DNA of 64,000 nt from Terriglobus sp. RCC_193 (GTDB lineage: Bacteria > Acidobacteriota > Terriglobia > Terriglobales > Acidobacteriaceae), in the NCBI RefSeq assembly GCF_041355105.1, contig NZ_JBFUPK010000002.1, positions 434,001 to 498,000 on the forward strand. Direction: 5' to 3'. The translations under genes were made by a program, and so were the position numbers. A model generated the notes under the pieces. It was not told the DNA's origin, searched no databases, and worked only from the letters and a program-made list of their open reading frames with translations. This document shows positions 41,615-50,587 of the stretch, in pieces. Every line of letters begins with the position of its first letter. Position 1 is the first letter of the stretch.

Positions 41615-42538
41615 TTACGAGTTGCTCTGTGATTTCAACAGCGCGTCCACGTCTGCTCGATAGGGCATGCCTGTCTGCGCGCCGGAACGTGTGATGGAAA
41701 GTGCGGCGGCGGCGCATGCGAAACGTGCTGCTTCGACGGGAGTGCGGCCTTCTGTGAGCGCAACGGCGAATGCTCCGTTAAAGCAGTCGCCGGCGGCGGT
41801 GGTATCTACGGGGCGGAGGTCGGGTGTGGGGACCAGCACAGGCGTTGGCACGTCCGCACCGGCCAGGTAAGCGCCGCGCGGCCCCAGCTTCAGGATGACG
41901 TTGCGTGTGCCCAAAGCCAGCAGGCGTTCTGCCGCTTTGGCTTCTGTCATGGCAGTGGTGCGGCCCAGCAGTGTGCGTGTTTCCGATTCGTTTGGCGTGA
42001 GCCAGGTAACGCAGCGCAGCAGGTCCAGCGGCAATGGCTGTGCCGGAGCAGGGTCGAGGATGAATGGGATTTTGGCGTCGCCGCATTCCTTTGCCAGCGC
42101 TGCAACGGTTTCCAGCGGCGTCTCCAACTGCGCCAGGACGATTGAGGCTTTGCGAATCTCCGCGCGTGCGGCGACGATATCCGCGGGTTGCAGGGTGGCG
42201 TTGGCTGCGGGTGTGACGACGATGCTGTTGTTGCCATCTGCGGCTACCGTGATGGCGGCTACGCCGCTTGGGCCTTCCACAGTGACCACCGTGGAGGTGT
42301 CAATTTTCTCCACAATCAGCGCATTGCGCAGAAGTTCACCAAAGCTGTCTGCGCCGACGCGTCCGATCATGTGGACGGCGGCTCCCAGGCGCGCGGCCGC
42401 GACGGCCTGATTGGCGCCCTTGCCGCCGGGGATGGTAGCAAAACTGCTCCCCAGCAGCGTTTCACCAGGCGTGGGGATGCGGTCCACGGTGCTGACCAGG
42501 TCCAGATTGATGCTTCCAACGACAAGGATCACGCTCAT
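41615..42538 (-). CDS. rbsK: Ribokinase (PfkB family)
   Basis: The 307-residue PfkB kinase has the ribokinase N-terminal signature VVGSINLDLVSTVDRIPTPGETL followed by the glycine-rich PGGKGANQAVAAARLGA (~residues 38-54). It also has QLETPLE, the LTPNESE segment and the C-terminal DTTAAGDCFNGAFAVALTEG loop with the catalytic Asp. It phosphorylates D-ribose at O5. The ATG at 42538 was chosen because AGAGG lies just upstream; an ATG five codons earlier is possible. No ribose transporter is nearby. It is divergent from yidC. Confidence 0.9.
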   Translation of the reverse strand: MSVILVVGSINLDLVSTVDRIPTPGETLLGSSFATIPGGKGANQAVAAARLGAAVHMIGRVGADSFGELLRNALIVEKIDTSTVVTVEGPSGVAAITVAADGNNSIVVTPAANATLQPADIVAARAEIRKASIVLAQLETPLETVAALAKECGDAKIPFILDPAPAQPLPLDLLRCVTWLTPNESETRTLLGRTTAMTEAKAAERLLALGTRNVILKLGPRGAYLAGADVPTPVLVPTPDLRPVDTTAAGDCFNGAFAVALTEGRTPVEAARFACAAAALSITRSGAQTGMPYRADVDALLKSQSNS

Positions 42539-42671
42539 GCTGCCTCTTTTCATAGCACGTCATAGCGCGCCGTAATCCTTTGGACGAAAAAAGCGTTGGG
42601 ATTATTCCCGATTTAGAATGGGAAATAGATACTTTGGCGCGGAACCCGGCGCGCCAACCAGACAGGAAAAC

Positions 42672-44459
42672 GTGGCAGAGATCAAGAACCCTAATCAGGG
42701 AGGTGGCGGCTCACAGAGCAATACCACCTTCCTCGTAATGTTGGTCGTCATGTTCGGCGTGTTTGCCGGGCTTCAGTTCTATAAGTCGAAGCAGAAGCAG
42801 CCACTGCAGCCGCCTACGGCGCAGACGCAAACCGCGAATGCCCCGGTCAGCGCGCCTACCGGCAGCAAGGCCGAGTTCAACGCGAAGGCGGTGCAGGCCC
42901 CCGCGGCCAGCGGTGCCAGCAACACGGTTTCTGCTGCGGCAGAGCAGACCACGACGATTGAAAACGAGCTGTACAAGATCACCTTTACCAATCGCGGCGC
43001 CGAAGTGCGCTCGTGGGTGTTGAAGAAGTTCAAGAGCCGCTATGGCGCTCCGCTGGACCTGGTGAATGCGAAGGCGAGCCAGCAGTTTGGCTTCCCCATG
43101 TCGCTGCACACATATGACGCAGGCACCACCGCCGGGCTGAAGCAGGCGCTGTTTGTGCCCAGCGCGACAGGCAACCTGACCGCTCCGCAGACCCTGACGT
43201 ATCACTACACGCAGGGCAACGTGGATGTGACCAAGACGTTCAGCTTTGACAGCACGTACGTGCTGAAGGCAACGGTCAGCGCGACGGTGAATGGATCGCC
43301 GGTACGCGCCCTGCTGGCTTGGCCCGCGGGCTTTGGCGACCAGGAGCAGGTGCTGGACTACAACGGATCGCGCATTGAAACGATGAAGGACGGCAAGGCC
43401 GAACACATCGAATTCAAGAAGGTTTCCGGCGGCGAAACGCTGAATGCTCCGCTGCAGTATGCGGGCACGTCGGACGGTTATTTTGCCGCGGCTTTTCTGC
43501 CCGACGACGCCGGTTCCGCAACCGCAGTCACGCTGCACAACACGATTGACGTGAACAAACTGCACCGCGATGGAACAGTCTCAGAGAAGGCCCTGGATGT
43601 TCCGGTGGTGGGAATTGCCGTGGGCAACACGGACAACACCAGCAGCATGCGTGTGTTCGTTGGACCGAAATCCGTGGACGTTCTGAAGGGCATTACGGTC
43701 TCGGGATCGAGTGCGACTCTGGAACCGCTCGTCGACTTCGGCTTCTGGGGACCGTTCGCAAAGGCCCTGTTCCTGCTGCTGAACTGGATTCACGATCACG
43801 TTGCCAGCAACTGGGGATGGGCGATTGTGGTGCTCACCATCGTGGTGAACGTTGTGATCCTGCCCTTCCGCTACCAGACCATGAAGAGCGGCCTGAAGAT
43901 GCAGCGTATCCAGCCGCAGATGGACGCCATCAAGGCGAAGTATGCCAAGTACAAGGTGACCGATCCGAAGCGCGCCGACATGAACAGCGAAATCATGGCG
44001 CTGCAGAAGGAAAACGGCGTGAACATGTTTGGCGGCTGCGTTCCCACGCTGCTGACGTTCCCGCTGCTGTTTGCCATGCTGGGCATGTTGCCCAAGGTGG
44101 TGGAGCTGCGTGAGGCACACTGGTTCTGGCTGCATGACCTGACGGTTGCCGACCCGTACCACATCCTGCCCATTGTGATGGTGCTGACGCAGTTCCTGAC
44201 GCAGTTCTACATGCCTGCACCGGGCATGGACCCGCAGCAGCAGAAGATGATGGCATTCACCATGCCGCTGTTCTCCGGCTTCATTACGTGGAACTACTCG
44301 TCGGGTCTGGCACTGTACTGGTGCGTGGGTAACATCATCATGATCCTGGCGCAGTTTGCCATGAATCAAACCAAGGAAGGCCGCGAGATGCGCGAACTGG
44401 CAGCAAAGCGCGCACGCCGCAAGGCAGGCCAGCCGCGCACCATCCAAGGCAAACGATAA
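42672..44459 (+). CDS. yidC: Membrane protein insertase YidC
   Basis: The 595-residue YidC has an N-terminal helix (LVMLVVMFGVFAGLQF), a periplasmic beta domain (~residues 85-330: IENELYKITFTNRGAEVRSW...) and a conserved C-terminal membrane core with GWAIVVLTIVVNVVILPFRYQTMKSGLKMQRIQPQMDAIKAKY, FGGCVPTLLTFPLLFAMLGML and FSGFITWNYSSGLALYWCVGN. It inserts proteins into the cytoplasmic membrane with Sec or alone. The GTG at 42672 (VAEIKNPNQ) was preferred because AGGAAA lies 5 bases upstream; an ATG at 42618 has no such site. A terminator-like hairpin follows before jag. Confidence 0.95.
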   Translation: MAEIKNPNQGGGGSQSNTTFLVMLVVMFGVFAGLQFYKSKQKQPLQPPTAQTQTANAPVSAPTGSKAEFNAKAVQAPAASGASNTVSAAAEQTTTIENELYKITFTNRGAEVRSWVLKKFKSRYGAPLDLVNAKASQQFGFPMSLHTYDAGTTAGLKQALFVPSATGNLTAPQTLTYHYTQGNVDVTKTFSFDSTYVLKATVSATVNGSPVRALLAWPAGFGDQEQVLDYNGSRIETMKDGKAEHIEFKKVSGGETLNAPLQYAGTSDGYFAAAFLPDDAGSATAVTLHNTIDVNKLHRDGTVSEKALDVPVVGIAVGNTDNTSSMRVFVGPKSVDVLKGITVSGSSATLEPLVDFGFWGPFAKALFLLLNWIHDHVASNWGWAIVVLTIVVNVVILPFRYQTMKSGLKMQRIQPQMDAIKAKYAKYKVTDPKRADMNSEIMALQKENGVNMFGGCVPTLLTFPLLFAMLGMLPKVVELREAHWFWLHDLTVADPYHILPIVMVLTQFLTQFYMPAPGMDPQQQKMMAFTMPLFSGFITWNYSSGLALYWCVGNIIMILAQFAMNQTKEGREMRELAAKRARRKAGQPRTIQGKR

Positions 44460-44466
44460 ACTGCTG

Positions 44467-44515
44467 AAAATACGCGGGAAGGTGCAACCATCACGGCCTT
44501 TCCTGCGTATTTTTA
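44467..44515 (+). terminator. Terminator-like hairpin after yidC
   Basis: TACGCGGGAAGG pairs with CCTTTCCTGCGTA through two G-T wobbles, flanked by AAAA and TTTTT. This would separate yidC from jag, which are often one operon. Confidence 0.6.
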
Positions 44516-44599
44516 GAAGTAAAACCGATAACCTTTTGCTATGCAGGACGGCCACCGCCCCTGGCGGCGACGATCCTGAGGAAAGAAGACAGCGCCCGC

Positions 44600-45151
44600 A
44601 TGCAGGATCTGAAGACCGCAGCCCAGCAGACACAAGACTTTCTGAGAATGCTGACCTCCACCGGTGGGTTCAAACTCCGCTTCCGCATTGTGGCCGGTGC
44701 GGGCGCCGCTGATCCGGATGGGCTTGAGGACCGCCTGATCTATGTGGAGTTGAGCGGCCCGGATGAGCAGATGCTGTTGCAGCGCGACGGTGAGTTGCTG
44801 CGCTCGCTGGAGCATGTGTGCGCGAAGATTCTGCGCCTGGAGCCGGAAGAACACGACCGCATCAGCTTCGATGCCTGCGGCTATAAGGCGGCCCGTAATC
44901 GCGAGATCCTGGACCTGGCCGAAGAGGGCATTGAGGCCGTGAAGAACAGCCGTAAGCCCTATCGCTTTGAGCCCATGAGCAGCCGCGAACGCCGCATGCT
45001 GCACCTGGCGCTGAAGCGTGCCGAGGGGCTGCGTACGGAGTCCAGCGGTGAGGGGCCGAGCCGGTTCGTGGTGCTGTACCCGGAAGGCTGGCAGGTACGC
45101 GAACGTGATGACCGCGCCGCGAAGATTCGTGAACGCTTCCGTCGTCGATAA
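44600..45151 (+). CDS. jag: Jag/KhpB-type KH-R3H RNA-binding protein
   Basis: The 183-residue protein has a KH-like domain (~residues 20-95, with DRLIYVELSGPDEQMLLQRDGELLRSLEHVCAKIL) and an R3H domain (AARNREILDLAEEGIEAVKNSRKPYRFEPMSSRERRMLHLAL) with the conserved Arg and His-like position. It lacks the ~50-residue Jag-N domain found in Firmicutes proteins. Such proteins bind RNA and usually follow yidC near the chromosome origin, as here. SD-like GAGGAAAGAAG lies rather far upstream of the ATG. Confidence 0.88.
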   Translation: MQDLKTAAQQTQDFLRMLTSTGGFKLRFRIVAGAGAADPDGLEDRLIYVELSGPDEQMLLQRDGELLRSLEHVCAKILRLEPEEHDRISFDACGYKAARNREILDLAEEGIEAVKNSRKPYRFEPMSSRERRMLHLALKRAEGLRTESSGEGPSRFVVLYPEGWQVRERDDRAAKIRERFRRR

Positions 45152-45168
45152 AACGCTTATTGCAATTT

Positions 45169-45564
45169 CTATGTTTCGATTTCACGGCCGTATTCCGCTG
45201 GCAGGTGACGTTTCAGGTCACGACTGTCATGCAGGATACGGCCAATTTCAATCGCGCCGTCTTTCCCAATGCGATAGAGCAGGAAGTGACGTGGTTCCTT
45301 TACGCGCTCTCCCAAGACATGATCGCGGCTGAAAAAGAGATGATACGTTCTGACGCCTTTCACTTTTAGTTCCGGGCGTTCTTTGGTCCCGAGTCGAAAT
45401 GGATCGTTGCGGATGTCTTTGAGCGCCTGTGCAAACAAGGCCTCGTAAAGCAGAGCCGCTGCTGCTCCGAAGTTCCGGGAATTCCACGCAAGGATGTCCG
45501 CCACATCCCGCTGCGCAGGGCCACTGACACGCAATATGGGGAGATGTTTCTTCGGAGTTGCCAT
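45169..45564 (-). CDS. RelE/ParE-type toxin
   Basis: The 131-residue protein has the ParE/RelE fold pattern: SGPAQRDVADILAWNSRNFGAAAALLYEALFAQALKDIRNDPFRLGTKERPEL followed by VRTYHLFFSRD and a C-terminal HFLLYRIGKDGAIEIGRILHDSRDLKRHLP. The RILHDSRD ending is typical of ParE toxins that target gyrase or of RelE mRNA nucleases; which one cannot be told. It is slightly longer than usual (~100). It starts 3 bases after the antitoxin stop, forming a normal toxin-antitoxin pair inserted between jag and the peptidase gene. Confidence 0.87.
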   Translation of the reverse strand: MATPKKHLPILRVSGPAQRDVADILAWNSRNFGAAAALLYEALFAQALKDIRNDPFRLGTKERPELKVKGVRTYHLFFSRDHVLGERVKEPRHFLLYRIGKDGAIEIGRILHDSRDLKRHLPAEYGREIET

Positions 45565-45567
45565 GTG

Positions 45568-45852
45568 TTAGCTGGCGCGAGCCAAGGCCTTTTTACGTGC
45601 GCCTTTCAGGAACGAAGCGATCTCCGCATCAGACCCCAGAGAGATAGAGTCGCCGCGCTCGATGGCATCAAAGCCCTCTTTCGCAGCCGAACGCAGCCAT
45701 TCGATCCTGGCCTGATCTTCACGTTCGCGTTGTTCCAGCAGTCGAAGCCCTTCCCGCACAATCTCACTGGCATTGCTGAAGCGACCGGACTCAATGGCGG
45801 CATCAATGAACTGGTCGAAATGTTCCGTTAAGTTCACGTTGCGCTGCGGCAT
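45568..45852 (-). CDS. ParD-type ribbon-helix-helix antitoxin
   Basis: The 94-residue protein has an N-terminal ribbon-helix-helix (RNVNLTEHFDQFIDAAIESGRFSNASEIVREGLRLLEQRE), the ParD DNA-binding and dimer domain, and a charged C-terminal tail that should wrap the toxin. ParD proteins also repress their own operon. The ATG at 45852 fits GAGAGAA upstream; a TTG two codons earlier is possible. Antitoxin precedes toxin, as usual for parDE. Confidence 0.88.
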   Translation of the reverse strand: MPQRNVNLTEHFDQFIDAAIESGRFSNASEIVREGLRLLEQREREDQARIEWLRSAAKEGFDAIERGDSISLGSDAEIASFLKGARKKALARAS

Positions 45853-46020
45853 GGGCAAATTCTCTCGCGCTGTCGATCGATTGTCAATTATTGACTACCC
45901 CGTCCGCAGGAGTACTTCGGTCCTGCAAGCGGGATGCAGTGGGTTACTGGAGACGTAGTGTAGTCGTTTCGGTATATTGCGTTCTGTTTTTCGCTTTTAC
46001 CTTCTGCTAGGCTCATCTGC

Positions 46021-47769
46021 ATGCGAATTACGCCTGCCCTGTTGCTTGCCTGCACAGCCGTTTCTGTGTGCGTTTCACTGCCTGCCCAGACTTCCGTTGC
46101 GGACCGTGTGACGGCGCAGAATGCGCTGTTTGAGGAGTATTTCCAGAACGGCCTGAAGCGCAACCCTACTGGCGCAACGTCGTTCGGCGACTACCGCTAC
46201 AACGATAAGCTGGGCGACTATTCGCTTGCCTCCATCCAGCGTGACCACGCCGAGAACGATGATTTCCTGAAGCGGCTGAAGGCCATCTCCACAGACGGCA
46301 TGAGCGATACCGATACAACATCGCATGCGCTGTTGCAGGATCGGCTGGAGCGCGGCGATGTGGGCTATGCGCTGAAGAACTATGAGATGCCCATCAATCA
46401 GCAGAACGGCGTGCACACCGGAATGGCTGATCTGCCGCTGAGCATGCCGTTCGATTCGGTGAAGCATTACGAGGACTACATTGCGCGTTTGAAGCAGATT
46501 CCGCGCGTGCTGAGCGAGACCACGGACGTGATGCGCATTGGCCTGCAAGACGGCCTGATGCCGCCGAAGATCATTACGGAAAAGCTGGCAGGACAGTGCG
46601 ATGGTGTGGTGAAGGCGAACCCGTTTCTATTGCCCACGAAGAAGTTTCCTGCCAGTTTCAGCGATGCGGATAAGACGCGACTGACGCAGGAGATCCATGA
46701 TGCAGTGAACGGCGATGTTCTTCCCGCGTATGCCAGGTTCTCCGCGTTCCTGCGCAGTGATTATGCGCCAAAGGGACGCGAGGCGCTCTCGATTGAATCG
46801 CTGCCGGATGGCAAGCGCCGCTATGCTGAAGCCGTGAAGCAGATGACGACGCTGGACATTACGCCTGCAGCGGTTCATCAGCTTGGTCTGGATGAGGTGA
46901 AGCGCATCACGGCTGAGATGACCGTGCTGGCGAAGAAGGCTGGATACAAGGATCTGGCAACGTGGCGCGCGGCGATCAACAGCGATCCGAAATGGAAGCC
47001 GCAGAGCGAAGAACAGATTGTGGAAGACTTCCGCAAGTACATTGCGCAGATGGAGCCGAAGTTGCCGGAGCTGTTCGGTCTGTTGCCAAAGTCGCCTGTC
47101 ACAGTGGAGCCCATTCCTGATTTTGCCGCTGCGGAAGCCACGCATTACAACGCAGGCACGCCGGATGGAAAACGTCCGGGGCGTGTGGTGGTTGCGGTTG
47201 CGAATCCGATGACACGCACGCTGGTGCTGGATGAGGCCGTTGCGTATCACGAGGGAGTGCCGGGCCATCACATGCAGATCAGCGTGGCGCAGCAGTTGAA
47301 GGGATTGCCGAAGTTCCGTCTGCGCGGTGGCTATTCGGCTTTCAGTGAAGGCTGGGCGCTGTATGCGGAAGAGCTGGGCAAGGAAGTTGGTTTCTACCAG
47401 AACCCTGTCAGCGACTACGGACGTTTGAACAGCGAACTGTTCCGCGCGGTGCGTCTCGTTGTGGACACCGGCATTCATGACAAGGGATGGACACGGCAGC
47501 AGGTGATTGATTACATGCACGCCAACGATGTAAACGATGCGCTGGCGCAGACCGAGACCGACCGCTACATTGCATGGCCGGGACAGGCTCTGAGTTACAA
47601 GATGGGACAGCTTGAGATTCGCAAGCTGCGCGAGAAAGCAAAGGCGAAGCTGGGCGCGAAGTTCGACATCAAGGCGTTTCATGACGAGGTGCTGAACGGC
47701 GGCGCGTTGCCGTTGACCGTGCTGGATGCGCGTGTGTCGAAGTGGATTGACGAGCAGGCGAAGAAGTAA
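46021..47769 (+). CDS. Exported DUF885 zinc peptidase-like protein
   Basis: The 582-residue protein has a signal peptide (ALLLACTAVSVCVSLPAQT) and a DUF885 body. The hallmark HEGVPGHHMQ (~residue 410) is the HExxH-like metal site of this family. FSEGWALYAEELGKEVGFY and TDRYIAWPGQALSYKMGQLEI provide the third ligand and the conserved C-terminal core. DUF885 proteins resemble thermostable carboxypeptidase/oligopeptidases, so a periplasmic peptidase role is likely. It is in the same orientation as jag and mnmE but not obviously related to them. Confidence 0.88.
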   Translation: MRITPALLLACTAVSVCVSLPAQTSVADRVTAQNALFEEYFQNGLKRNPTGATSFGDYRYNDKLGDYSLASIQRDHAENDDFLKRLKAISTDGMSDTDTTSHALLQDRLERGDVGYALKNYEMPINQQNGVHTGMADLPLSMPFDSVKHYEDYIARLKQIPRVLSETTDVMRIGLQDGLMPPKIITEKLAGQCDGVVKANPFLLPTKKFPASFSDADKTRLTQEIHDAVNGDVLPAYARFSAFLRSDYAPKGREALSIESLPDGKRRYAEAVKQMTTLDITPAAVHQLGLDEVKRITAEMTVLAKKAGYKDLATWRAAINSDPKWKPQSEEQIVEDFRKYIAQMEPKLPELFGLLPKSPVTVEPIPDFAAAEATHYNAGTPDGKRPGRVVVAVANPMTRTLVLDEAVAYHEGVPGHHMQISVAQQLKGLPKFRLRGGYSAFSEGWALYAEELGKEVGFYQNPVSDYGRLNSELFRAVRLVVDTGIHDKGWTRQQVIDYMHANDVNDALAQTETDRYIAWPGQALSYKMGQLEIRKLREKAKAKLGAKFDIKAFHDEVLNGGALPLTVLDARVSKWIDEQAKK

Positions 47770-47783
47770 GAGAAAAGCGAAAG

Positions 47784-47884
47784 AGAGCGTCCGCAAAGGC
47801 CGCAGGGTTTCCGCAAAGTGCGCAGTAGGATTTTTTGCGTATATTGCGAATTACTTTGCGTCCTTCGTGGACGCTCTTTTCTTT
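47784..47884. terminator. Long imperfect inverted repeat between the peptidase and mnmE genes
   Basis: AGAGCGTCC (47784-47792) pairs with GGACGCTCT (47869-47877), and the inner CGCAAAG with CTTTGCG (47854-47860); Ts follow. It fits a bulged terminator with a long loop, or a repeat element. Confidence 0.5.
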
Positions 47885-47908
47885 TCACAAGTTCACTAAG
47901 ATAAGTGC

Positions 47909-49291
47909 ATGAGTGTTGCGCACGATTTTCTGGACGAAACGACCATTGTTGCTGTTGCAACGCCCGTGGGGCGGGGCGGCATTGGAGTGGTTCGTCTGTC
48001 CGGCAACAACGCGCTGTCGATTGCTCAGCAGCTACTCCCAAAGATTTCGGAGTCTGGGCCGCGTCATGCGCACTACGGCATTCTGCGCGATGTGGATGGC
48101 ACACGCATCGATGACGCTATTGCCACGTATTACAAGGCGCCGCACAGTTATACGGGCGAAGATGTTGTTGAGATTGCCGCTCATGGATCGCCTGTGGTGC
48201 TGGATTGGCTGCTGCGACGATGCGTTGCGCTGGGCGCAATGCCGGCACGCGCGGGTGAGTTTACAGAACGCGCGTTTCTGCGTGGACGTCTTGATTTGAC
48301 GGAAGCAGAAGCCGTGCGCGACCTGATTGATGCACAGACGCTGGAGCAGGCAAAGCTGGCGGCGGAGCAGATGAGCGGCAGCATTGCCGCGGAGATTCGT
48401 CCCGCGAAAGATGCGCTGCTTGTTCTGATCGCAACGCTTGAGGCAGGCATCGATTTTGCTGAAGACGACACGCCGACGATGGCGGCGGATGAAATCATTG
48501 CGAGCATTCGCACGGTGCAGCAGCCATTGCAGATGTTGGTGGCCAGCTTTACGCACGGCCGTCTGATGCGGGAAGGGCTTCAGCTTGCCATTGTGGGAAA
48601 ACCGAACGCGGGCAAGAGTTCGCTTTTCAACCGGCTGGTGGAGCAGGACCGCGCGATTGTGACCGCCACGCCGGGCACCACGCGCGATGTGATTGCGGAG
48701 CGCGTGAACCTGAACGGCATTCCGGTGGAGCTGCTGGATACTGCGGGGATTCGCGAAACAGCAGATGAAGCGGAGCGCATGGGCGTGGAGCGCTCGCGTC
48801 GTGCGATTGCCGATGCCGACGCAGTGTTACTGGTGGTGGATGCGACGGAAGACTCGCTGACGGAAGGCGATCCGCTGCGAGGCGTTCTGGACGAAGCCAC
48901 TGCGGATGCCTTAGAGGGACGCGCTTTGCTGGTGGTGTGGAACAAGGCCGATCTTTGCGCCCCATCGAAGCTGCCAGCTTCAGAAGATGTGTTGCTGACT
49001 TCTGCTGTAACGGGAGAAGGCATGACGCAACTTCGTGAAGCGATTCTGCTCATGGCCGGAAAGCAACCCTCCGCAGGCGCGACGCTGACCAATCTGCGCC
49101 AGCGCGATGCCGTGATGGGTGCGCTGGATGCGCTGGAACGCGCTATCTATGCCGCCGCAACCCATACGCCGCATGAGATGGTGCTGCTGGATGTGTACGA
49201 CGGCCTGCGCGCGCTGGATGCATTGACCGGACAGACCACGGCAGACGATGTGCTGAACCGTATCTTCTCCAGCTTCTGCATTGGAAAGTAA
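47909..49291 (+). CDS. mnmE: tRNA modification GTPase MnmE
   Basis: The 460-residue protein has an N-terminal tetrahydrofolate-binding domain (TIVAVATPVGRGGIGVVRLSG; GEDVVEIAAHGSPVV) and a helical domain. An inserted G domain has GKPNAGKSS (G1), TTRD (G2), DTAG (G3) and NKAD (G4), and the chain ends FCIGK with the essential Cys. With MnmG it modifies U34 of certain tRNAs. mnmE usually follows yidC-jag in bacteria; here a toxin-antitoxin pair and a peptidase gene lie between. The ATG at 47909 gives the standard N-terminus. Confidence 0.96.
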   Translation: MSVAHDFLDETTIVAVATPVGRGGIGVVRLSGNNALSIAQQLLPKISESGPRHAHYGILRDVDGTRIDDAIATYYKAPHSYTGEDVVEIAAHGSPVVLDWLLRRCVALGAMPARAGEFTERAFLRGRLDLTEAEAVRDLIDAQTLEQAKLAAEQMSGSIAAEIRPAKDALLVLIATLEAGIDFAEDDTPTMAADEIIASIRTVQQPLQMLVASFTHGRLMREGLQLAIVGKPNAGKSSLFNRLVEQDRAIVTATPGTTRDVIAERVNLNGIPVELLDTAGIRETADEAERMGVERSRRAIADADAVLLVVDATEDSLTEGDPLRGVLDEATADALEGRALLVVWNKADLCAPSKLPASEDVLLTSAVTGEGMTQLREAILLMAGKQPSAGATLTNLRQRDAVMGALDALERAIYAAATHTPHEMVLLDVYDGLRALDALTGQTTADDVLNRIFSSFCIGK

Positions 49292-49297
49292 CGCAGC

Positions 49298-49327
49298 AAA
49301 GCCCTCCCGCGGTTCATGAGAGGGCTT
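49298..49327. terminator. Terminator shared by mnmE and a convergent small gene
   Basis: AAAGCCCTC pairs perfectly with GAGGGCTTT around a 12-base loop, flanked by A/T runs. Confidence 0.75.
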
Positions 49328-49352
49328 TACAGCAGATGAGTGGTTAAGGAAG

Positions 49353-49541
49353 TTAACTTTCCTTTTGCTCGCCTTCGCCTTCTTCTTTATTGATGAAATC
49401 TTTCAGAGCTCCGGTTCCTTCAAAGCCGGCAACGGCAGCCGCAGCTTTCGCGAGGAAAGAGGGGTCGGAGTCCACCTTTTCCAGTCCTTCGACAGCAACC
49501 ACTGCACCGGCGATTTTTTCCACTTCGTCCAACAGTCCCAT
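49353..49541 (-). CDS. Small acidic/alanine-rich protein of unknown function
   Basis: The 62-residue protein starts MGLLDEVEKIAGAVVAVEGLEK, is Ala/Val-rich in the middle and ends in a Glu-rich tail (NKEEGEGEQKES). AAGGAG lies 7 bases before the ATG and a terminator follows the stop, which supports a real gene. No membrane helix or known domain is apparent. The length and amphipathic character recall small stress or structural proteins, but no function is assigned. Confidence 0.6.
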   Translation of the reverse strand: MGLLDEVEKIAGAVVAVEGLEKVDSDPSFLAKAAAAVAGFEGTGALKDFINKEEGEGEQKES

Positions 49542-49935
49542 GAGGTCTCCTTATTAACATTCCTGTGCGTGGGGGCTCTCTATCAGGTACCGCGCATGCA
49601 GGGGCTTCAGCATACACCCGTTTTCATGGGCAGGTTTTTAACTGCGCAGAAAATCTGTAGGGGCTGACTCCTGTCCTCCAAATCCAGACCGGCAGTATGA
49701 ACCACTTTTGCAGCAGTTTTGTATTGATGAGTTTCCGCGGAAGCCCTACGGCATGAGCTTTCGTTTAGGGATGCCCTATTGCCGGGACGGATTCTCTTTG
49801 CTCCTTGCGCATGTACCGCACATGGCAACAGCGGATGGAAACAAATATGTTGCAAAAACCGTGCAACGGAAGTAAAGAGTTCACACTCCCATCACACAGC
49901 GCACGAACACTACAGTGCAGGGAGGGAACACGCAT
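49542..49935. other. Intergenic region without recognisable genes
   Basis: No coding frame with good codon use, RNA gene or long repeat is seen. A short inverted repeat GTTGCA..TGCAAC lies near 49850. Promoters for the leftward small gene and the rightward KTSC gene must lie here. Confidence 0.5.
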
Positions 49936-50136
49936 ATGGTTTCAATCCGGGCAATGCGCTATGACGAAGTGGGCCAGGTGCTGACGGTGGATTTCCGCAA
50001 CTGGGGCGGCACCACGCGGTATTTCAACGTGCCTCCCAGCGAGTGGGCGCAACTGCAGGCGGTCTTTGCGAAGGCGGCCTACCTGCAGAATGTGATCGCG
50101 CAGCGGCATCGCTCCGAAGCTCTGCTGGCCGCCTGA
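49936..50136 (+). CDS. KTSC-like small protein
   Basis: The 66-residue protein reads SIRAMRYDEVGQVLTVDFRNWGGTTRYFNVPPSEWAQLQAVFAKAAYLQNVI. It follows the pattern of KTSC domains (a beta-sheet of the form 'Y....L.V.F..G..Y.Y..VP...Y..L..A.S.G.Y.N..I'), named after lysyl-tRNA synthetase C-terminal association. GGAGGG sits 8 bases before the ATG. These small proteins may bind nucleic acids, but their role is unknown. Confidence 0.72.
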   Translation: MVSIRAMRYDEVGQVLTVDFRNWGGTTRYFNVPPSEWAQLQAVFAKAAYLQNVIAQRHRSEALLAA

Positions 50137-50182
50137 AAGCTTCGGCAGCGCACTGTATGTGCGCTTTGATAGGCTTGCGTGC

Positions 50183-50581
50183 GTGAAGCTGCGTTCTCTT
50201 GTCTTCGTCTTTGGAATACTTCTGGTGGCAACTCTTGTTGCCGGGGCGGAGACGTTGCGCTATCGCGGCACCATCGGTCAGCGCACCGCCATGATCACGC
50301 TGGATGTGACTGGCGAGAATGTGACTGACGCCAGCTATCGCTACGACCGCGAGACCGTCACCACAACGTTCTCGCAGGCACATCTGATGGGCACAACTGT
50401 GGTGCTGGCCGATGAAGATGGCAACATCTTTCATCTGCATCTGCAGGACGCTGCGGGGAGCGGAGTGAAGGACTTTCCTCATGCGCAGCAACTGCAGGGC
50501 AATATGACACGCGATGAGTTGGATCTGCCCGTGATGTTGAAGAGGGTCAGTGCATCCACTACAGATGCGTCGGTTCGTTAA
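50183..50581 (+). CDS. Exported small protein of unknown function
   Basis: The 132-residue frame starts at a GTG (MKLRSLVFVFGILLVATLVAGAE) with a good signal peptide. The rest is beta-rich (TLRYRGTIGQRTAMITLDVTGENVTDASYRYDRE.., VVLADEDGNIFHLHLQD). The pattern 'YRGTIG...MTLDV.G..V.G.Y.Y' is seen in small periplasmic proteins with beta-clam or lipocalin-like folds. No active site is evident. A GTG eight codons upstream is an alternative start. It converges on the SGNH hydrolase gene. Confidence 0.6.
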   Translation: MKLRSLVFVFGILLVATLVAGAETLRYRGTIGQRTAMITLDVTGENVTDASYRYDRETVTTTFSQAHLMGTTVVLADEDGNIFHLHLQDAAGSGVKDFPHAQQLQGNMTRDELDLPVMLKRVSASTTDASVR

Positions 50582-50587
50582 CTCACT

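Noticed and set aside
49542-49935. Search for a tRNA or small RNA gene in this gap
   Set aside because: No cloverleaf, TTCGA-type T-loop or strong hairpin with a terminator was seen.
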